A stretch of 38,238 nt of DNA from Microvirga aerophila. Its GTDB lineage: Bacteria > Pseudomonadota > Alphaproteobacteria > Rhizobiales > Beijerinckiaceae. Numbering within the stretch: position 1 is the first letter of the stretch; the number at the start of each line of letters is the position of its first letter. Under the pieces are notes generated by a model. It saw only the letters and a list, made by a program, of their open reading frames with translations. It was not told the origin of the DNA and ran no database searches. Where the stretch lies: contig NZ_QOIO01000055.1 in assembly GCF_003332305.1 (NCBI RefSeq), positions 1 through 38,238 on the forward strand, written 5' to 3'. The position numbers and the translations under genes are program-made. Of the stretch, positions 23,369 through 31,608 are shown in pieces.

Positions 23369-23737
23369 CTATGCGCCGCCGATCTCCTCGATGACGATGC
23401 CTGTCCCGCCGCAGATCGGGCATTCCTTGTCGCCCAGCTTTCCGGTGCCTTGGCATTCCCGGCAGAGGTTCTCGCCCGCCCCGGGCGTATCCGGCTCGGC
23501 CTGGTCGCCGGGATTGAGCTTCGGCTTGTGGGAGTGATCGTCACCTGACTTCGGGTCCGACATGGCCTTGGCTCCTGCAAACGTACGTCGGGGCAACGCC
23601 CTGAGGAGGCCAAGGTTGCCCGGCTCGCGTGTCCGGCCGTCCAACTCGGCCGCCTTGACCTCGTGTCTCATGGCTTCGGCGGCGAGGCGCTCAAACTCCT
23701 TCCCGGCCGCCTCCTTGCGCTCGCTGTAGTTGGTCAT
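23369..23737 (-). CDS. Small protein with DnaJ-type zinc motifs
   Basis: The 122-residue reading starts at the ATG of an ATGA overlap with the DUF411 gene, so it is coupled to it. Residues 1-60 are helical and charged (KEAAGKEFERLAAEAMRHE) and are not recognised. The last 64 residues, from MSDPKSGDD, form a compact unit with CRECQGTGKLGD and CPICGGTG, two CxxCxGxG repeats like those in the zinc domain of DnaJ. Stand-alone proteins of about 60 residues with this end are common in Methylobacterium-like genomes. An internal ATG at 23563, with AGGAG nine bases before it, would make exactly such a protein. It is therefore either a fused protein or two nested starts. There is no J domain. Confidence 0.7.
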   Translation of the reverse strand: MTNYSERKEAAGKEFERLAAEAMRHEVKAAELDGRTREPGNLGLLRALPRRTFAGAKAMSDPKSGDDHSHKPKLNPGDQAEPDTPGAGENLCRECQGTGKLGDKECPICGGTGIVIEEIGGA

Positions 23738-24216
23738 ACGGGGCGCGCACCCTGGTAGCGGGCGAAGGTCGTCCGGCCCGACGGCCCGAACAGGACCACC
23801 TCGTAAGCCTCTGGCGCCATGCCCTCCATCTCCATCTCCGGGGAACCCATCGGCATGCCGGGCACCGCGAGCCCCTTGCCCGACGGCTTCTCTGCCAGCA
23901 GGCGCTTGATGGCGTCCGCGGGGACATGGCCTTCGATGACGTAGCCGCCGATCTCCGCCGTGTGGCAGGAGGCCAAGTCCTGCGGTACGCCGAGGCGGAC
24001 CTTCACGCGGTTGATCTCGGGCGTCTCGATGACCTCCGCAGTGAAGCCTGCCTGGCGGAGGTGGTCGACCCAGCCGGTGCAGCAGCCGCACGTCGGGTCC
24101 TTGCTCACGACGATCCTGGGCAGGGCTTCGGCCCCGGCGGCCCGCTGGCCGGCAAGGATGGCCGAGGCGGCGAACCCGGTCAGCAGGGTGCGGCGGTTCA
24201 AGAGCGAGATCTGCAA
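23734..24216 (-). CDS. DUF411 metal-binding protein, exported
   Basis: This 160-residue protein begins with a twin-arginine-like signal (NRRTLLTGFAASAILAGQRAAGAEA), so the mature part is periplasmic. The mature domain is DUF411: VSKDPTCGCCTGWVDHLRQAGF contains the CxCC motif, followed by SCHTAEIGGYVIEGHVPADAI and GLAVPGMPMGSPEME, rich in Met. These features are typical of a family often found with copper-resistance genes and thought to bind copper or another soft metal. The best start is a TTG at 24216 with AAGGAAGG before it; an ATG at 24273 would add a long N-terminal leader. Its stop codon overlaps the start of the zinc-motif protein gene. Confidence 0.82.
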   Translation of the reverse strand: MQISLLNRRTLLTGFAASAILAGQRAAGAEALPRIVVSKDPTCGCCTGWVDHLRQAGFTAEVIETPEINRVKVRLGVPQDLASCHTAEIGGYVIEGHVPADAIKRLLAEKPSGKGLAVPGMPMGSPEMEMEGMAPEAYEVVLFGPSGRTTFARYQGARPV

Positions 24217-24273
24217 GGCAGGTCCTTCCTTTTCGGGGATGATGGCGTGTCCCCCGGCCAATTCAACCCACAT

Positions 24274-24756
24274 GTCGTGGATTGCCGTCCCGGTCGCAGG
24301 CCATTGTCACGTCGTCAGCGCCATTCCATCCGGCTCTATTTCCGGCTCCCTCTCGATCGAGGCGAGTTCCGCGAACCCATCCAAGGTACCGCTCTCAGCC
24401 GTCGGCCCCGAACAACTCGTCGGTGCCGAATTCCATCAGGCCACGAAGGGCGGATATTCAGGCATGATAGACTGACCAACAGGCTGAATGCCGAGTCCGA
24501 GCAGAACCACTCGATGAGGATCCTATCTACCGACGGTAAGGGCGTCCGAGCGTCACGAATGAATTCGTGACGTGCTCAAAATCGCTACAGGCGGAGGGCC
24601 GCTAACCCAACCAGAGCAGACGTTCGCGAAGGGTAGGGGATCGGCAGAGACTGACCCACAGGAGACCTAAGAGGGGTACTCGTGTGCTCGCGCCAAAGAA
24701 GACCGGCTTCCCGCGGCGGTCCTTGCACGAAAGAGCGCGTTACCGAATATAGGCCA
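24274..24756. other. Gene-free gap between the DUF411 gene and a LysR gene
   Basis: No gene is convincing here. A rightward frame ending at about 24475 (LSAVGPEQLVGAEFHQATKG) has protein-like character and may be a remnant, but I recognise no family. The gap also holds the inverted repeat at 24551-24572 and a degenerate copy of a short sequence (GCAGACGTTCGCGAAG) that recurs near 34300. The promoter of the LysR gene should lie in its last 100 bases. Confidence 0.5.
24551..24572. repeat. Perfect inverted repeat CGTCACGAA-TGAA-TTCGTGACG
   Basis: Nine-base arms with a four-base loop. No T-run follows on either strand, so it is more likely an operator-like dyad or a DNA hairpin than a terminator. 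It lies 185 bases before the LysR start, outside any gene. Confidence 0.5.
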
Positions 24757-25707
24757 ATGAACCTGCCGGATTGGACGACCCTGCGTATCTTTCTTGCTGC
24801 CATCGAATGCGGGAGTGTTACCCGTGCCTCCGAGAAATGCGGCATCGCCGTTTCAGCCGCCGCAAAACGTATTCAGGATCTGGAGACGGAACTCGGAGTC
24901 CAACTCCTGACCCGGGGTGCAAGAGGTGTAACGCCGACGGTGGCAGGCGAACTGCTCGCCCGGCATGCTCGCACGATGTTCGCTTTCGGCGCCCGCCTTG
25001 GAGAGGACCTCCGTGCGGTTGCTGAAGGTGGACTGGGCAGTGTGCGTCTCCACGCGACTCTCTCGGTCCTAGCCGGACATCCACTCGCGGAAGCTTTGGC
25101 GGCTTTTGCCGTCGAGCATCCCGGGGTCAGTGTCGAGCTGCGCGAAGTCACGAGTCTGTCCGTCCTGCAAAACCTTGTCGAGGGCCAAACGGATATTGGA
25201 ATTATTACCGTTGGCGGAGCTGTCCCCAATGGATTGGAGGCACGATCCTGGCGCTCTGACCAACTCCTCGTTGTCATGCCAATGGGGCATGAGCTGGCAG
25301 CGCGCCAGAGCCTGCGCTTTGCGGAAGTCCTTGGCCACCCCCTGATCGAGATCATCGAGGGCGGCGCCATGACGTTGCTTCTGCAAGAGGCTGCGGAGCG
25401 TCTTGGAGTGCGTCTGCGCCCGCGCCTTCGCGTCGCAACGGTCGAGGCCGCTGCCCGACTCGTTGCCGCCGGCCATGACCTCGCCATCATCCCAGATGGT
25501 GTCCTGCCAACCTACAATCCTGACCTGCGCCTTGTCGGTGTTCGGCTGGCTGAGCCCTGGGCACGGCGCCAGGTGAGACTGGTCAGTCGCCCGGCCACCA
25601 TGCTGACGCCTTCGGCGCGCCTGCTGCTCGACTACCTTTCCGCCTCACAAGGCAATCCGGCTGAGGTCGAGCATTCGCGAACGACGGACGCTGTGTCCGC
25701 GAAATAG
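24757..25707 (+). CDS. LysR-family regulator of the catabolic island
   Basis: This 316-residue LysR protein starts at MNLPDWTTLRIFLAAIECGSVTRASEKCGIAVSAAAKRIQDLE, which is the helix-turn-helix domain. LGVQLLTRGARGVTPT is the wing, and a normal effector-binding domain follows. An upstream ATG/GTG would add an unrelated 25-residue leader, so the ATG at 24757 is preferred. This version, with the AAKRIQDLE recognition helix, resembles regulators of carboxylic-acid catabolic operons. It runs in the same direction as the HMG-CoA-lyase-family gene 73 bases further on and is likely its activator. No clear T-N11-A palindrome was identified. Confidence 0.88.
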   Translation: MNLPDWTTLRIFLAAIECGSVTRASEKCGIAVSAAAKRIQDLETELGVQLLTRGARGVTPTVAGELLARHARTMFAFGARLGEDLRAVAEGGLGSVRLHATLSVLAGHPLAEALAAFAVEHPGVSVELREVTSLSVLQNLVEGQTDIGIITVGGAVPNGLEARSWRSDQLLVVMPMGHELAARQSLRFAEVLGHPLIEIIEGGAMTLLLQEAAERLGVRLRPRLRVATVEAAARLVAAGHDLAIIPDGVLPTYNPDLRLVGVRLAEPWARRQVRLVSRPATMLTPSARLLLDYLSASQGNPAEVEHSRTTDAVSAK

Positions 25708-25780
25708 CGCTTCTCCTTCTGCTCTCACGTCGGCAGTCTCTGTCGAACGACAAAAGCAAGACTACGCCCGAGGAGACGCT

Positions 25781-26737
25781 ATGGAGATCAGCTCCAAGTC
25801 GGAAGCCGTCGTGGTGCGCGAGGTCGGCCCCCGCGACGGATTGCAGAATGCGTCGGCGATTATGCCGACACAAGCCAAGCTTGCCTGGATCGGCGCGATG
25901 ACGGCAGCGGGCATCCGTGAGATGGAAGTCGCCAGCTTCGTCCCGCCGGCGGCGATGCCGCAGATGGCGGATGCCGCGGAAGTGACCCGTGCTGTCCGTT
26001 CGGCTCACCCGAGCCTGCGCGTCATCGTCCTCGCTCCCAATCTGCGTGGCGTGCAAAACGCGGCGGCTGTTGGAGCGCAGTCCATTATCTTGCCCGTGTC
26101 GGCGAGCGAGGCCCATAGCCAGTCCAATGTGCGCCGGTCACGGGCCGAGCAGGTTGCGGAAGTCAGGCGCGTTGTCGAGTGGACCCAGTCCCTGGGGGGC
26201 GATGCGCCCCGGATCGAGGTCGGCATCTCGACGGCCTTTGGCTGCTCGCTCCAGGGCATCGTCCCCGAGCGTGATGTCATCTCATTGGCGGCCTCCTTGG
26301 CCGAAACGGGCGTGGACGTGATCGCCCTGGCCGATACCCTCGGGTACGCCAGCCCGTCTCACATCCGTCGCCTCGTACGGTCCGTGAAGGCCGAGATCGG
26401 CAGCACGACCTTCGGCAACCTGCACCTGCATGACACTCTCGGCACGGCTCTGGCCAACGTCCTCGCAGCTCTCGAGGAGGGCGTGCGCGGGTTCGATGCA
26501 GCGCTAGGCGGCCTTGGCGGCTGCCCGTTCGCGCCCGGCTCCGTCGGCAACGTGTCAACGGAGGACCTTGTCTATCTCCTGGAATCGGAAGGCTTCTCGA
26601 CCGGAATTGACCTGGAGGCACTGCTTGAAGCCCGCAAGGTCCTCCAAGCTGGACTTCCGAGCGAAACGCTTCAGGGCCGGGTCGCGGCCGCCGGCATTCC
26701 CCGTACCTACCGCATGTCGTCGTCAGCCGCCGCGTAG
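25781..26737 (+). CDS. HMG-CoA lyase-family enzyme
   Basis: This 318-residue enzyme has the fold and active site of 3-hydroxy-3-methylglutaryl-CoA lyase, which cleaves a tertiary 3-hydroxyacyl-CoA. The catalytic pair Arg18-Asp19 is in VGPRDGLQN. The metal ligands His215 and His217 are in NLHLHDT, and the catalytic loop Cys248 is in GLGGCPFAPGSVGN. All required residues are present. The same family includes (R)-citramalyl-CoA lyase of Chloroflexus, so the substrate may be HMG-CoA or a related branched acyl-CoA. CoA-transferase genes downstream would supply the CoA ester. It begins the operon that continues through the ABC transporter to the aconitase-family gene. Confidence 0.88.
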   Translation: MEISSKSEAVVVREVGPRDGLQNASAIMPTQAKLAWIGAMTAAGIREMEVASFVPPAAMPQMADAAEVTRAVRSAHPSLRVIVLAPNLRGVQNAAAVGAQSIILPVSASEAHSQSNVRRSRAEQVAEVRRVVEWTQSLGGDAPRIEVGISTAFGCSLQGIVPERDVISLAASLAETGVDVIALADTLGYASPSHIRRLVRSVKAEIGSTTFGNLHLHDTLGTALANVLAALEEGVRGFDAALGGLGGCPFAPGSVGNVSTEDLVYLLESEGFSTGIDLEALLEARKVLQAGLPSETLQGRVAAAGIPRTYRMSSSAAA

Positions 26738-26789
26738 CGGGATTGGGCGTCATCGACGCCACCCTGACAATCTTGAGGATGTTTACAAG

Positions 26790-28067
26790 TTGTCCGCACC
26801 TTTGACCCAACACACCCCCCAAAAGCCGGCGCCTCTCGCCGAAATCCGCGTCCTCGAATTCAGCCACATGATCATGGGGCCGAGCTGTGGGATGATCCTG
26901 GCCGATCTCGGCGCCGATGTCGTGAAGGTGGAGCCCGGTCCTGCCGGTGACAATTCGCGGCGTCTCACGGGCGCGGCCACCGGCTTTTTCCCGACCTACA
27001 ACCGGAACAAGCGCAGCATCTGCGTTGATATGAAGAGTCCCGCTGGGGCGGCACTCGTCGGTCGGCTTGCCGCAAGCGCGGATGTCATTGTCGAGAACTT
27101 CCGCCCAGGAGCTATGGAAAAGCTCGGACTGGGATACGCCGCACTGTCCGGGATCAATCCGCGTCTTGTCTATTGCTCTCTCAAGGGCTTCCTGCCCGGG
27201 CCCTATGAGCATCGCACGGCTCTCGATGAGGTGGTCCAGATGATGGGCGGGCTCGCCTACATGACTGGCCCTCCCGGCCGCCCTCTCCGAACGGGCGCCT
27301 CTGTCAACGACATATTGGGCGGGACGTTCGGGGCCGTGGCCATTCTGGCGGCGCTGCGGGAGCGCGACAGGACCGGCCGCGGCTCTCTCGTTCAATCGGG
27401 CCTATTCGAAACCAATATGGTGCTGGTGGCGCAACACATGGCCCGTGCGGCCATTGAGGGCCACAATCCAGAGCCGTTCGGCGATCCGGACATGAAGAAA
27501 CCCTGGCCCGTCTATGACGTCTTCGATTCCGCCGACGAGGGTGAGCAGGTCTTTGTCGGAACGGTCACGGAGAGCCAATGGCGTGGGTTCTGCGAGGCTT
27601 TCGGGCTTCACGATCTCCTGTCCGATCCTGATCTTGGAACCATGGCGCAGTTGGCGGCGGCACGACCGCGGATCCGCCTGCGCGTGGCGGAGGTCTTCAG
27701 GAAGCTGCCTAAGACCGAGCTGATGGCGAGGTGTGAAGCTCTAGGCTTGCCTTTCGCTCCCATCGCACGCCCGGCCGACCTTTTCGATGACCCACACCTG
27801 TTGGCATCGGAAGGGCTATTGCCGATTGATCTCAGAAGTGCTGAGGGCGCGCCGGGTGGTACTCCGGTTGTTCCTGAGGCTGGGCTTCCGGCGCTTCCCG
27901 TTACTCTTGGCACGGGTCGCCCTGGGTTGAGGCGCCAGCCCCCGCGTGCGGGCGAGCATGGAATCGAGGTCATGCAAGAGGCCGGTTTCTCTGAGGCGGA
28001 GATCAACAAGATGGTTGCCGACGGCATCATCTCGGTACCGGCTCGCCAGTCCCCGGCGGCCGCCTGA
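26790..28067 (+). CDS. Class III (CaiB/BaiF-type) CoA-transferase
   Basis: This 425-residue enzyme transfers CoA between carboxylic acids. It starts at a TTG at 26790 with GAGGA ten bases before it, then shows the family blocks IRVLEFSHMIMGPSCGMILADLGADVVKVEPG and VENFRPGAMEKLGLGY. The catalytic Asp is Asp146 in HRTALDEVVQMMGGL. The C-terminal 60 residues carry the extended tail (MQEAGFSEAEINKM) common in formyl-CoA and citramalate CoA-transferase-like proteins. It follows the lyase gene by 52 bases and probably activates the same substrate. The acid used cannot be read from the sequence. Confidence 0.87.
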   Translation: MSAPLTQHTPQKPAPLAEIRVLEFSHMIMGPSCGMILADLGADVVKVEPGPAGDNSRRLTGAATGFFPTYNRNKRSICVDMKSPAGAALVGRLAASADVIVENFRPGAMEKLGLGYAALSGINPRLVYCSLKGFLPGPYEHRTALDEVVQMMGGLAYMTGPPGRPLRTGASVNDILGGTFGAVAILAALRERDRTGRGSLVQSGLFETNMVLVAQHMARAAIEGHNPEPFGDPDMKKPWPVYDVFDSADEGEQVFVGTVTESQWRGFCEAFGLHDLLSDPDLGTMAQLAAARPRIRLRVAEVFRKLPKTELMARCEALGLPFAPIARPADLFDDPHLLASEGLLPIDLRSAEGAPGGTPVVPEAGLPALPVTLGTGRPGLRRQPPRAGEHGIEVMQEAGFSEAEINKMVADGIISVPARQSPAAA

Positions 28068-28127
28068 CCAGGGGCAGCGTGGGCTCGGACTATCAGACCA
28101 TCGAGATTGGAGAGGAGACAGCAGCAG

Positions 28128-28658
28128 ATGCCGATTTACGCACTCGATGACACGGTGCCGGAACTCCCGGACGCTGATCGGATCTGGATTGCTCCGAGCG
28201 CTCACGTCATCGGCCGCGTTCAGCTCGGTCGCGACGTCGGCATCTGGTTCGGTGCTGTTCTGCGGGGTGACAACGAACTGATTGATATCGGAGACGGGAC
28301 GAATATCCAGGAAGGGGCTATGCTGCACACCGACCCGGGTTTCCAGCTCACCATTGGGGCGGGAGTTACCATTGGGCACCATGCGATTATCCATGGGTGC
28401 TCCATTGGAGGTGGCTCGCTCATCGGCATGGGAGCCACTGTGTTGAACGGCGCCCGGATTGGCGCAAACTGCCTTGTCGGCGCGAATGCCCTGGTGACCG
28501 AAGGGAAGGAGTTCCCCGACGGATCTCTCATCGTCGGCGCCCCCGCCAAGGTCGTCCGGGAACTAAACTCTGAGGCTTTGGAAGGTCTGCGGAGGTCCGC
28601 CGCAAACTACGTCCGAAATGCCGAGAAGTTCAGGTCGGGTCTCCGGGTCATCGGCTGA
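28128..28658 (+). CDS. Gamma-carbonic-anhydrase-like hexapeptide protein
   Basis: The 176-residue protein is built of left-handed beta-helix hexapeptide repeats (VIGRVQLGRDVGIWFGAVLRGDNELIDIGDGTNIQEGAMLHTD). Metal ligands of the gamma-carbonic anhydrase type are present: His67, His84 or His85, and His89 in IGHHAIIHG. A C-terminal helix ends the protein. Related proteins (PaaY, CaiE) sit in CoA-dependent catabolic operons, where they act as thioesterases that rescue trapped CoA or as carbonic anhydrases. Given the CoA-transferase neighbours, the PaaY-like role is plausible. GAGAGGAGA precedes the ATG. Confidence 0.87.
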   Translation: MPIYALDDTVPELPDADRIWIAPSAHVIGRVQLGRDVGIWFGAVLRGDNELIDIGDGTNIQEGAMLHTDPGFQLTIGAGVTIGHHAIIHGCSIGGGSLIGMGATVLNGARIGANCLVGANALVTEGKEFPDGSLIVGAPAKVVRELNSEALEGLRRSAANYVRNAEKFRSGLRVIG

Positions 28659-28830
28659 TGCATCGAGGCTGACACAAGATGTGCAGACAACGCTATCACG
28701 CAGAGACACGTGCAGGTTGGCAGAGATGAGTAGGTCTTAAAGCTTCGTCGGGAAGTCGATCGTCAAGAGAAGCCACAGAAACAAAGGCATGGATGATCGA
28801 TCCCCCAAACTAAAACCAGGAGGAAAACGC

Positions 28831-29874
28831 ATGATCAATCGCCGACACTTTCTCGCCACTGCTGGCGGCGCCGCGGCCGCAGGGGCCCTCGGTTTCCCGC
28901 GCCTTGCTCAAGCTGCAACGCCGGCAAGCATCACGTTTGGACCGGCATTGCCTGTCTACGCCCTCACCTTCGTGGCCGTCGAGAAGGGCTTTTTCAAGGA
29001 TGAAGGGGTCGACGTCAAAACCGTCATCACCGATGCCGGCGCCCGCTCGCGCCAGACCCTGGCCGCGGTGGACGCGCTGTTTGCTCACGGCGACGGCAGC
29101 CATCCGCTCCAGCTCTCGAACCGCGGCAAGAAGGCGAAGCTCATCCTTGCCACTCAGATGGTCCCTTCCACAGCCAACATGGTGATCCGGCAGGACCTGT
29201 TCGATCAGGGCATCAACACCGTCGAAAAGCTTGGCCAATGGAAGCGTCCGGATGGTGCCAAGCCGATCGTGGCCGCAACTGCCATCGGTTCGGGAACGTG
29301 GATGTTAGGCACATACGTGTTTGAGGCACGCAAGCTCGGCCAGAACATCAACTGGGTGGCGGGCGGGGGCAGCAAGACCATGCTCGCCGGCCTGCAAAGC
29401 AAGCAGTTCGACGTCATCATGGCGCCTCCTGCGTGGCAGTTGGAAGCGGAGCGCAACGGATTCGGCAAGACACTGTACGACGTCCGCACGCCGGGTGTTG
29501 TGGCACAGGACTTCGGCGGCAACCTGCCAGTCCTTGCCTTCTACACGCTCGAGGACACCATCGAGCAGAACCCCGCCCTTGTACAGTCCACCGTCAACGC
29601 ACTGTACAAGGCCATGCGCTGGGTAAAGGAAACGCCCGTGGACGAGGTCTTCGCTCTCCTCGGAACCAAGTACTATGGATCGATCGATCCTGCGTCCGCT
29701 AAGGCGGAACTCGCGTTCGACAAGGAAACCTGGGACTACAATGGCCGCATCACGAAGGAGGACTTCGAGCGGGGAGGGCGCGTGTGGTACCGCAACGGCA
29801 CTGATATTCCCCCGATGAAATACGAGGATGTGGTCGACATGCGCTTCCTCGACGCCGCGCAGAAGAAAGCCTGA
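28831..29874 (+). CDS. ABC transporter substrate-binding protein, NitT/TauT (SsuA/THI5) type
   Basis: This 347-residue periplasmic protein starts with a twin-arginine signal (INRRHFLATAGGAAAAGALGFPRLAQA). The mature part begins TPASITFGPALPVYALTFVAVEKGFFKDEGVDVKTV, the signature of the NMT1/THI5-like binding proteins that feed nitrate-, taurine-, sulfonate- or aromatic acid-type importers. The ATG at 28831 has AGGAGG with good spacing. An ATP-binding protein gene starts one base after the stop codon and a permease gene follows, making a complete importer. The ligand is probably the acid degraded by the enzymes in the same operon. Confidence 0.9.
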   Translation: MINRRHFLATAGGAAAAGALGFPRLAQAATPASITFGPALPVYALTFVAVEKGFFKDEGVDVKTVITDAGARSRQTLAAVDALFAHGDGSHPLQLSNRGKKAKLILATQMVPSTANMVIRQDLFDQGINTVEKLGQWKRPDGAKPIVAATAIGSGTWMLGTYVFEARKLGQNINWVAGGGSKTMLAGLQSKQFDVIMAPPAWQLEAERNGFGKTLYDVRTPGVVAQDFGGNLPVLAFYTLEDTIEQNPALVQSTVNALYKAMRWVKETPVDEVFALLGTKYYGSIDPASAKAELAFDKETWDYNGRITKEDFERGGRVWYRNGTDIPPMKYEDVVDMRFLDAAQKKA

Positions 29875-29875
29875 C

Positions 29876-30721
29876 ATGGGTGCCCGGCCCTACACGACGG
29901 CCGAGCCGACGCCGAAGGCTGTGACGGCTCGCAAGGACGTACGGGTGTCCGTGCTTTCGCTCGACAAGGCCTTCGGGCGCGGCGACGCGAAGGTGACCGC
30001 CGTCGATAAGGTGTCCTTCGACATTGGGCGCGGCGAGTTCGTCGCGCTCCTGGGTCCGTCGGGCTGCGGCAAGAGCACCATCCTGAACATGGTCGCCGGG
30101 CTGATCCCCCGGACCGGCGGCGACATCCTCATCGACGGCAAGCCGATGGAACAGGGCCAGGTACGGCGCGAGATCGGCTACGTGTTCCAGCGGGATACGG
30201 TCTTCCCGTGGCGCTCGGTTGAGGCCAATGTCGGCTATGGGCTTGAGATCGCTGGCGTGCCCGCAGGCGAGCGCCGGGCCCGCGTGGCCGAGGCACTGGA
30301 TCAGGTGGGCCTCACTGCCTTCGCCAAGGCCTTCCCTCGAACCCTGTCGGGCGGCATGCGCCAGCGTGTGGCGCTGATGCGCACCCTGATCACGCAACCC
30401 GAGATCCTGCTGATGGACGAGCCGTTCGGGGCCCTCGACACCCACACCAAGCTCGAGATGCACCGCATCCTGCTGCAACTGTGGGAGCGTGAGCGCCAGA
30501 CGGTTCTCTTCGTCACCCACGACCTCGGCGAGGCCCTGACGCTGGCGGACCGCATCATCCTCCTGTCCGCCCGGCCCGGACGACTCAAGGAGGACTTCGA
30601 GGTCCCGCTGGAACGCCCGAGGGATGCTGTGGCCCTGCGCGAAAGTCCCGAGTTCGCACGGCTGTTCTCGCATATCTGGCATTCGCTCGGCGAAGAATTC
30701 CGCAAGACGAAGGCGGAGTGA
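29876..30721 (+). CDS. ABC transporter ATP-binding protein, NitT/TauT type
   Basis: This 281-residue ATPase has a complete set of ABC motifs: Walker A GPSGCGKST at 60-68, signature LSGGMRQRVAL at about 157-167, Walker B ILLMDEPFGALD ending at about 188, and the switch His in VTHDL. The Q-loop lies in GYVFQRDTVFPW. It starts one base past the binding-protein stop codon, and its own stop overlaps the region just before the permease start, so the three genes are translated as a unit. An N-terminal extension of about 20 residues (residues 1-22) precedes the core. Confidence 0.95.
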   Translation: MGARPYTTAEPTPKAVTARKDVRVSVLSLDKAFGRGDAKVTAVDKVSFDIGRGEFVALLGPSGCGKSTILNMVAGLIPRTGGDILIDGKPMEQGQVRREIGYVFQRDTVFPWRSVEANVGYGLEIAGVPAGERRARVAEALDQVGLTAFAKAFPRTLSGGMRQRVALMRTLITQPEILLMDEPFGALDTHTKLEMHRILLQLWERERQTVLFVTHDLGEALTLADRIILLSARPGRLKEDFEVPLERPRDAVALRESPEFARLFSHIWHSLGEEFRKTKAE

Positions 30722-30726
30722 AACTC

Positions 30727-31608
30727 ATGGCATCCAAGCAATCCTCAACCACTGTCCTGCTCTGGCGGGTGGCGATCCTGCTCCTGCTTCTTGCTGTCTG
30801 GCAGTGGGGTTACGACTTGCGCGCATTTGCGGCGCTCAAACCCTACGTGCCCAGCTTCCTCGACCCGTACTTCGTGTCGAAGCCCTCCGAGATCTGGAAG
30901 AGCTTCCTGCGCCTGGGCTGCCTCACGGATCGCGGCGGTACGCTCCACGGCTGGAGCGGCATGACGGCGTGCCTTGCCGAGGATGCCAACAACATCTGGA
31001 TGGCGACGGCGGTGACGCTCAAGAACACGTTCTGGGGTTTTCTCGGCGGCACTCTCTCGGGTATTGCGGTGGGGCTGATCCTCGGCCGGTCCGACTTCCT
31101 GTCGCGCGTGTTCGAGCCCTACATCGTGGCATTCAACTCGATCCCGCGCATCGCGCTCGTCCCGCTCATCATCCTGATGTTCGGCCTCGGCGACATCTCC
31201 AAGATCGTCACGGCCTGGATCGTCGTGTTCTTCGTGGTGTTCTTCAACACCTTTGAGGGCACCCGTGCGGTGGACCGGGATCAGATCGCGGCATCGCGGC
31301 TGCTCGGGGCTAACTCGTGGACGGTCACCCGGACCGTGGTCATCCCATCGACGCTCGCCTGGGTGTTCGCCTCTTTGACCCCGGCGGTGTCATTTGCGCT
31401 AATCGGCGTGATCGTGGGTGAGTTCATCGGTGCCGAGCGCGGCATCGGCAAGCTGATCGTCGAAGCCGAGGCCCGCGCCAACGCGTCCGAGATGATGGTT
31501 GCGATCTTCGTCCTCATGGTGGTTGGCATCCTGCTCGCCATTGGTGTGCGGCGGATCCAAGCCTACCTTCTGCGGTGGCAGCCACAGTTCGATCAGGCAA
31601 GCGCATGA
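30727..31608 (+). CDS. ABC transporter permease, NitT/TauT type
   Basis: This 293-residue membrane protein has six main hydrophobic segments and the permease EAA-type loop (DQIAASRLLGANSWTVTRTVVIPSTLAWV) that contacts the ATPase. It carries a short extra loop between the first two helices (about residues 60-90, containing Cys pairs) that is not universal in the family. The ATG at 30727 has GGCGGAG nine bases before it; the GTG at 30718 overlapping the ATPase stop is an alternative. The stop codon overlaps the start of the aconitase-family gene (ATGA), which shows tight coupling of transport and catabolism. Confidence 0.92.
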   Translation: MASKQSSTTVLLWRVAILLLLLAVWQWGYDLRAFAALKPYVPSFLDPYFVSKPSEIWKSFLRLGCLTDRGGTLHGWSGMTACLAEDANNIWMATAVTLKNTFWGFLGGTLSGIAVGLILGRSDFLSRVFEPYIVAFNSIPRIALVPLIILMFGLGDISKIVTAWIVVFFVVFFNTFEGTRAVDRDQIAASRLLGANSWTVTRTVVIPSTLAWVFASLTPAVSFALIGVIVGEFIGAERGIGKLIVEAEARANASEMMVAIFVLMVVGILLAIGVRRIQAYLLRWQPQFDQASA

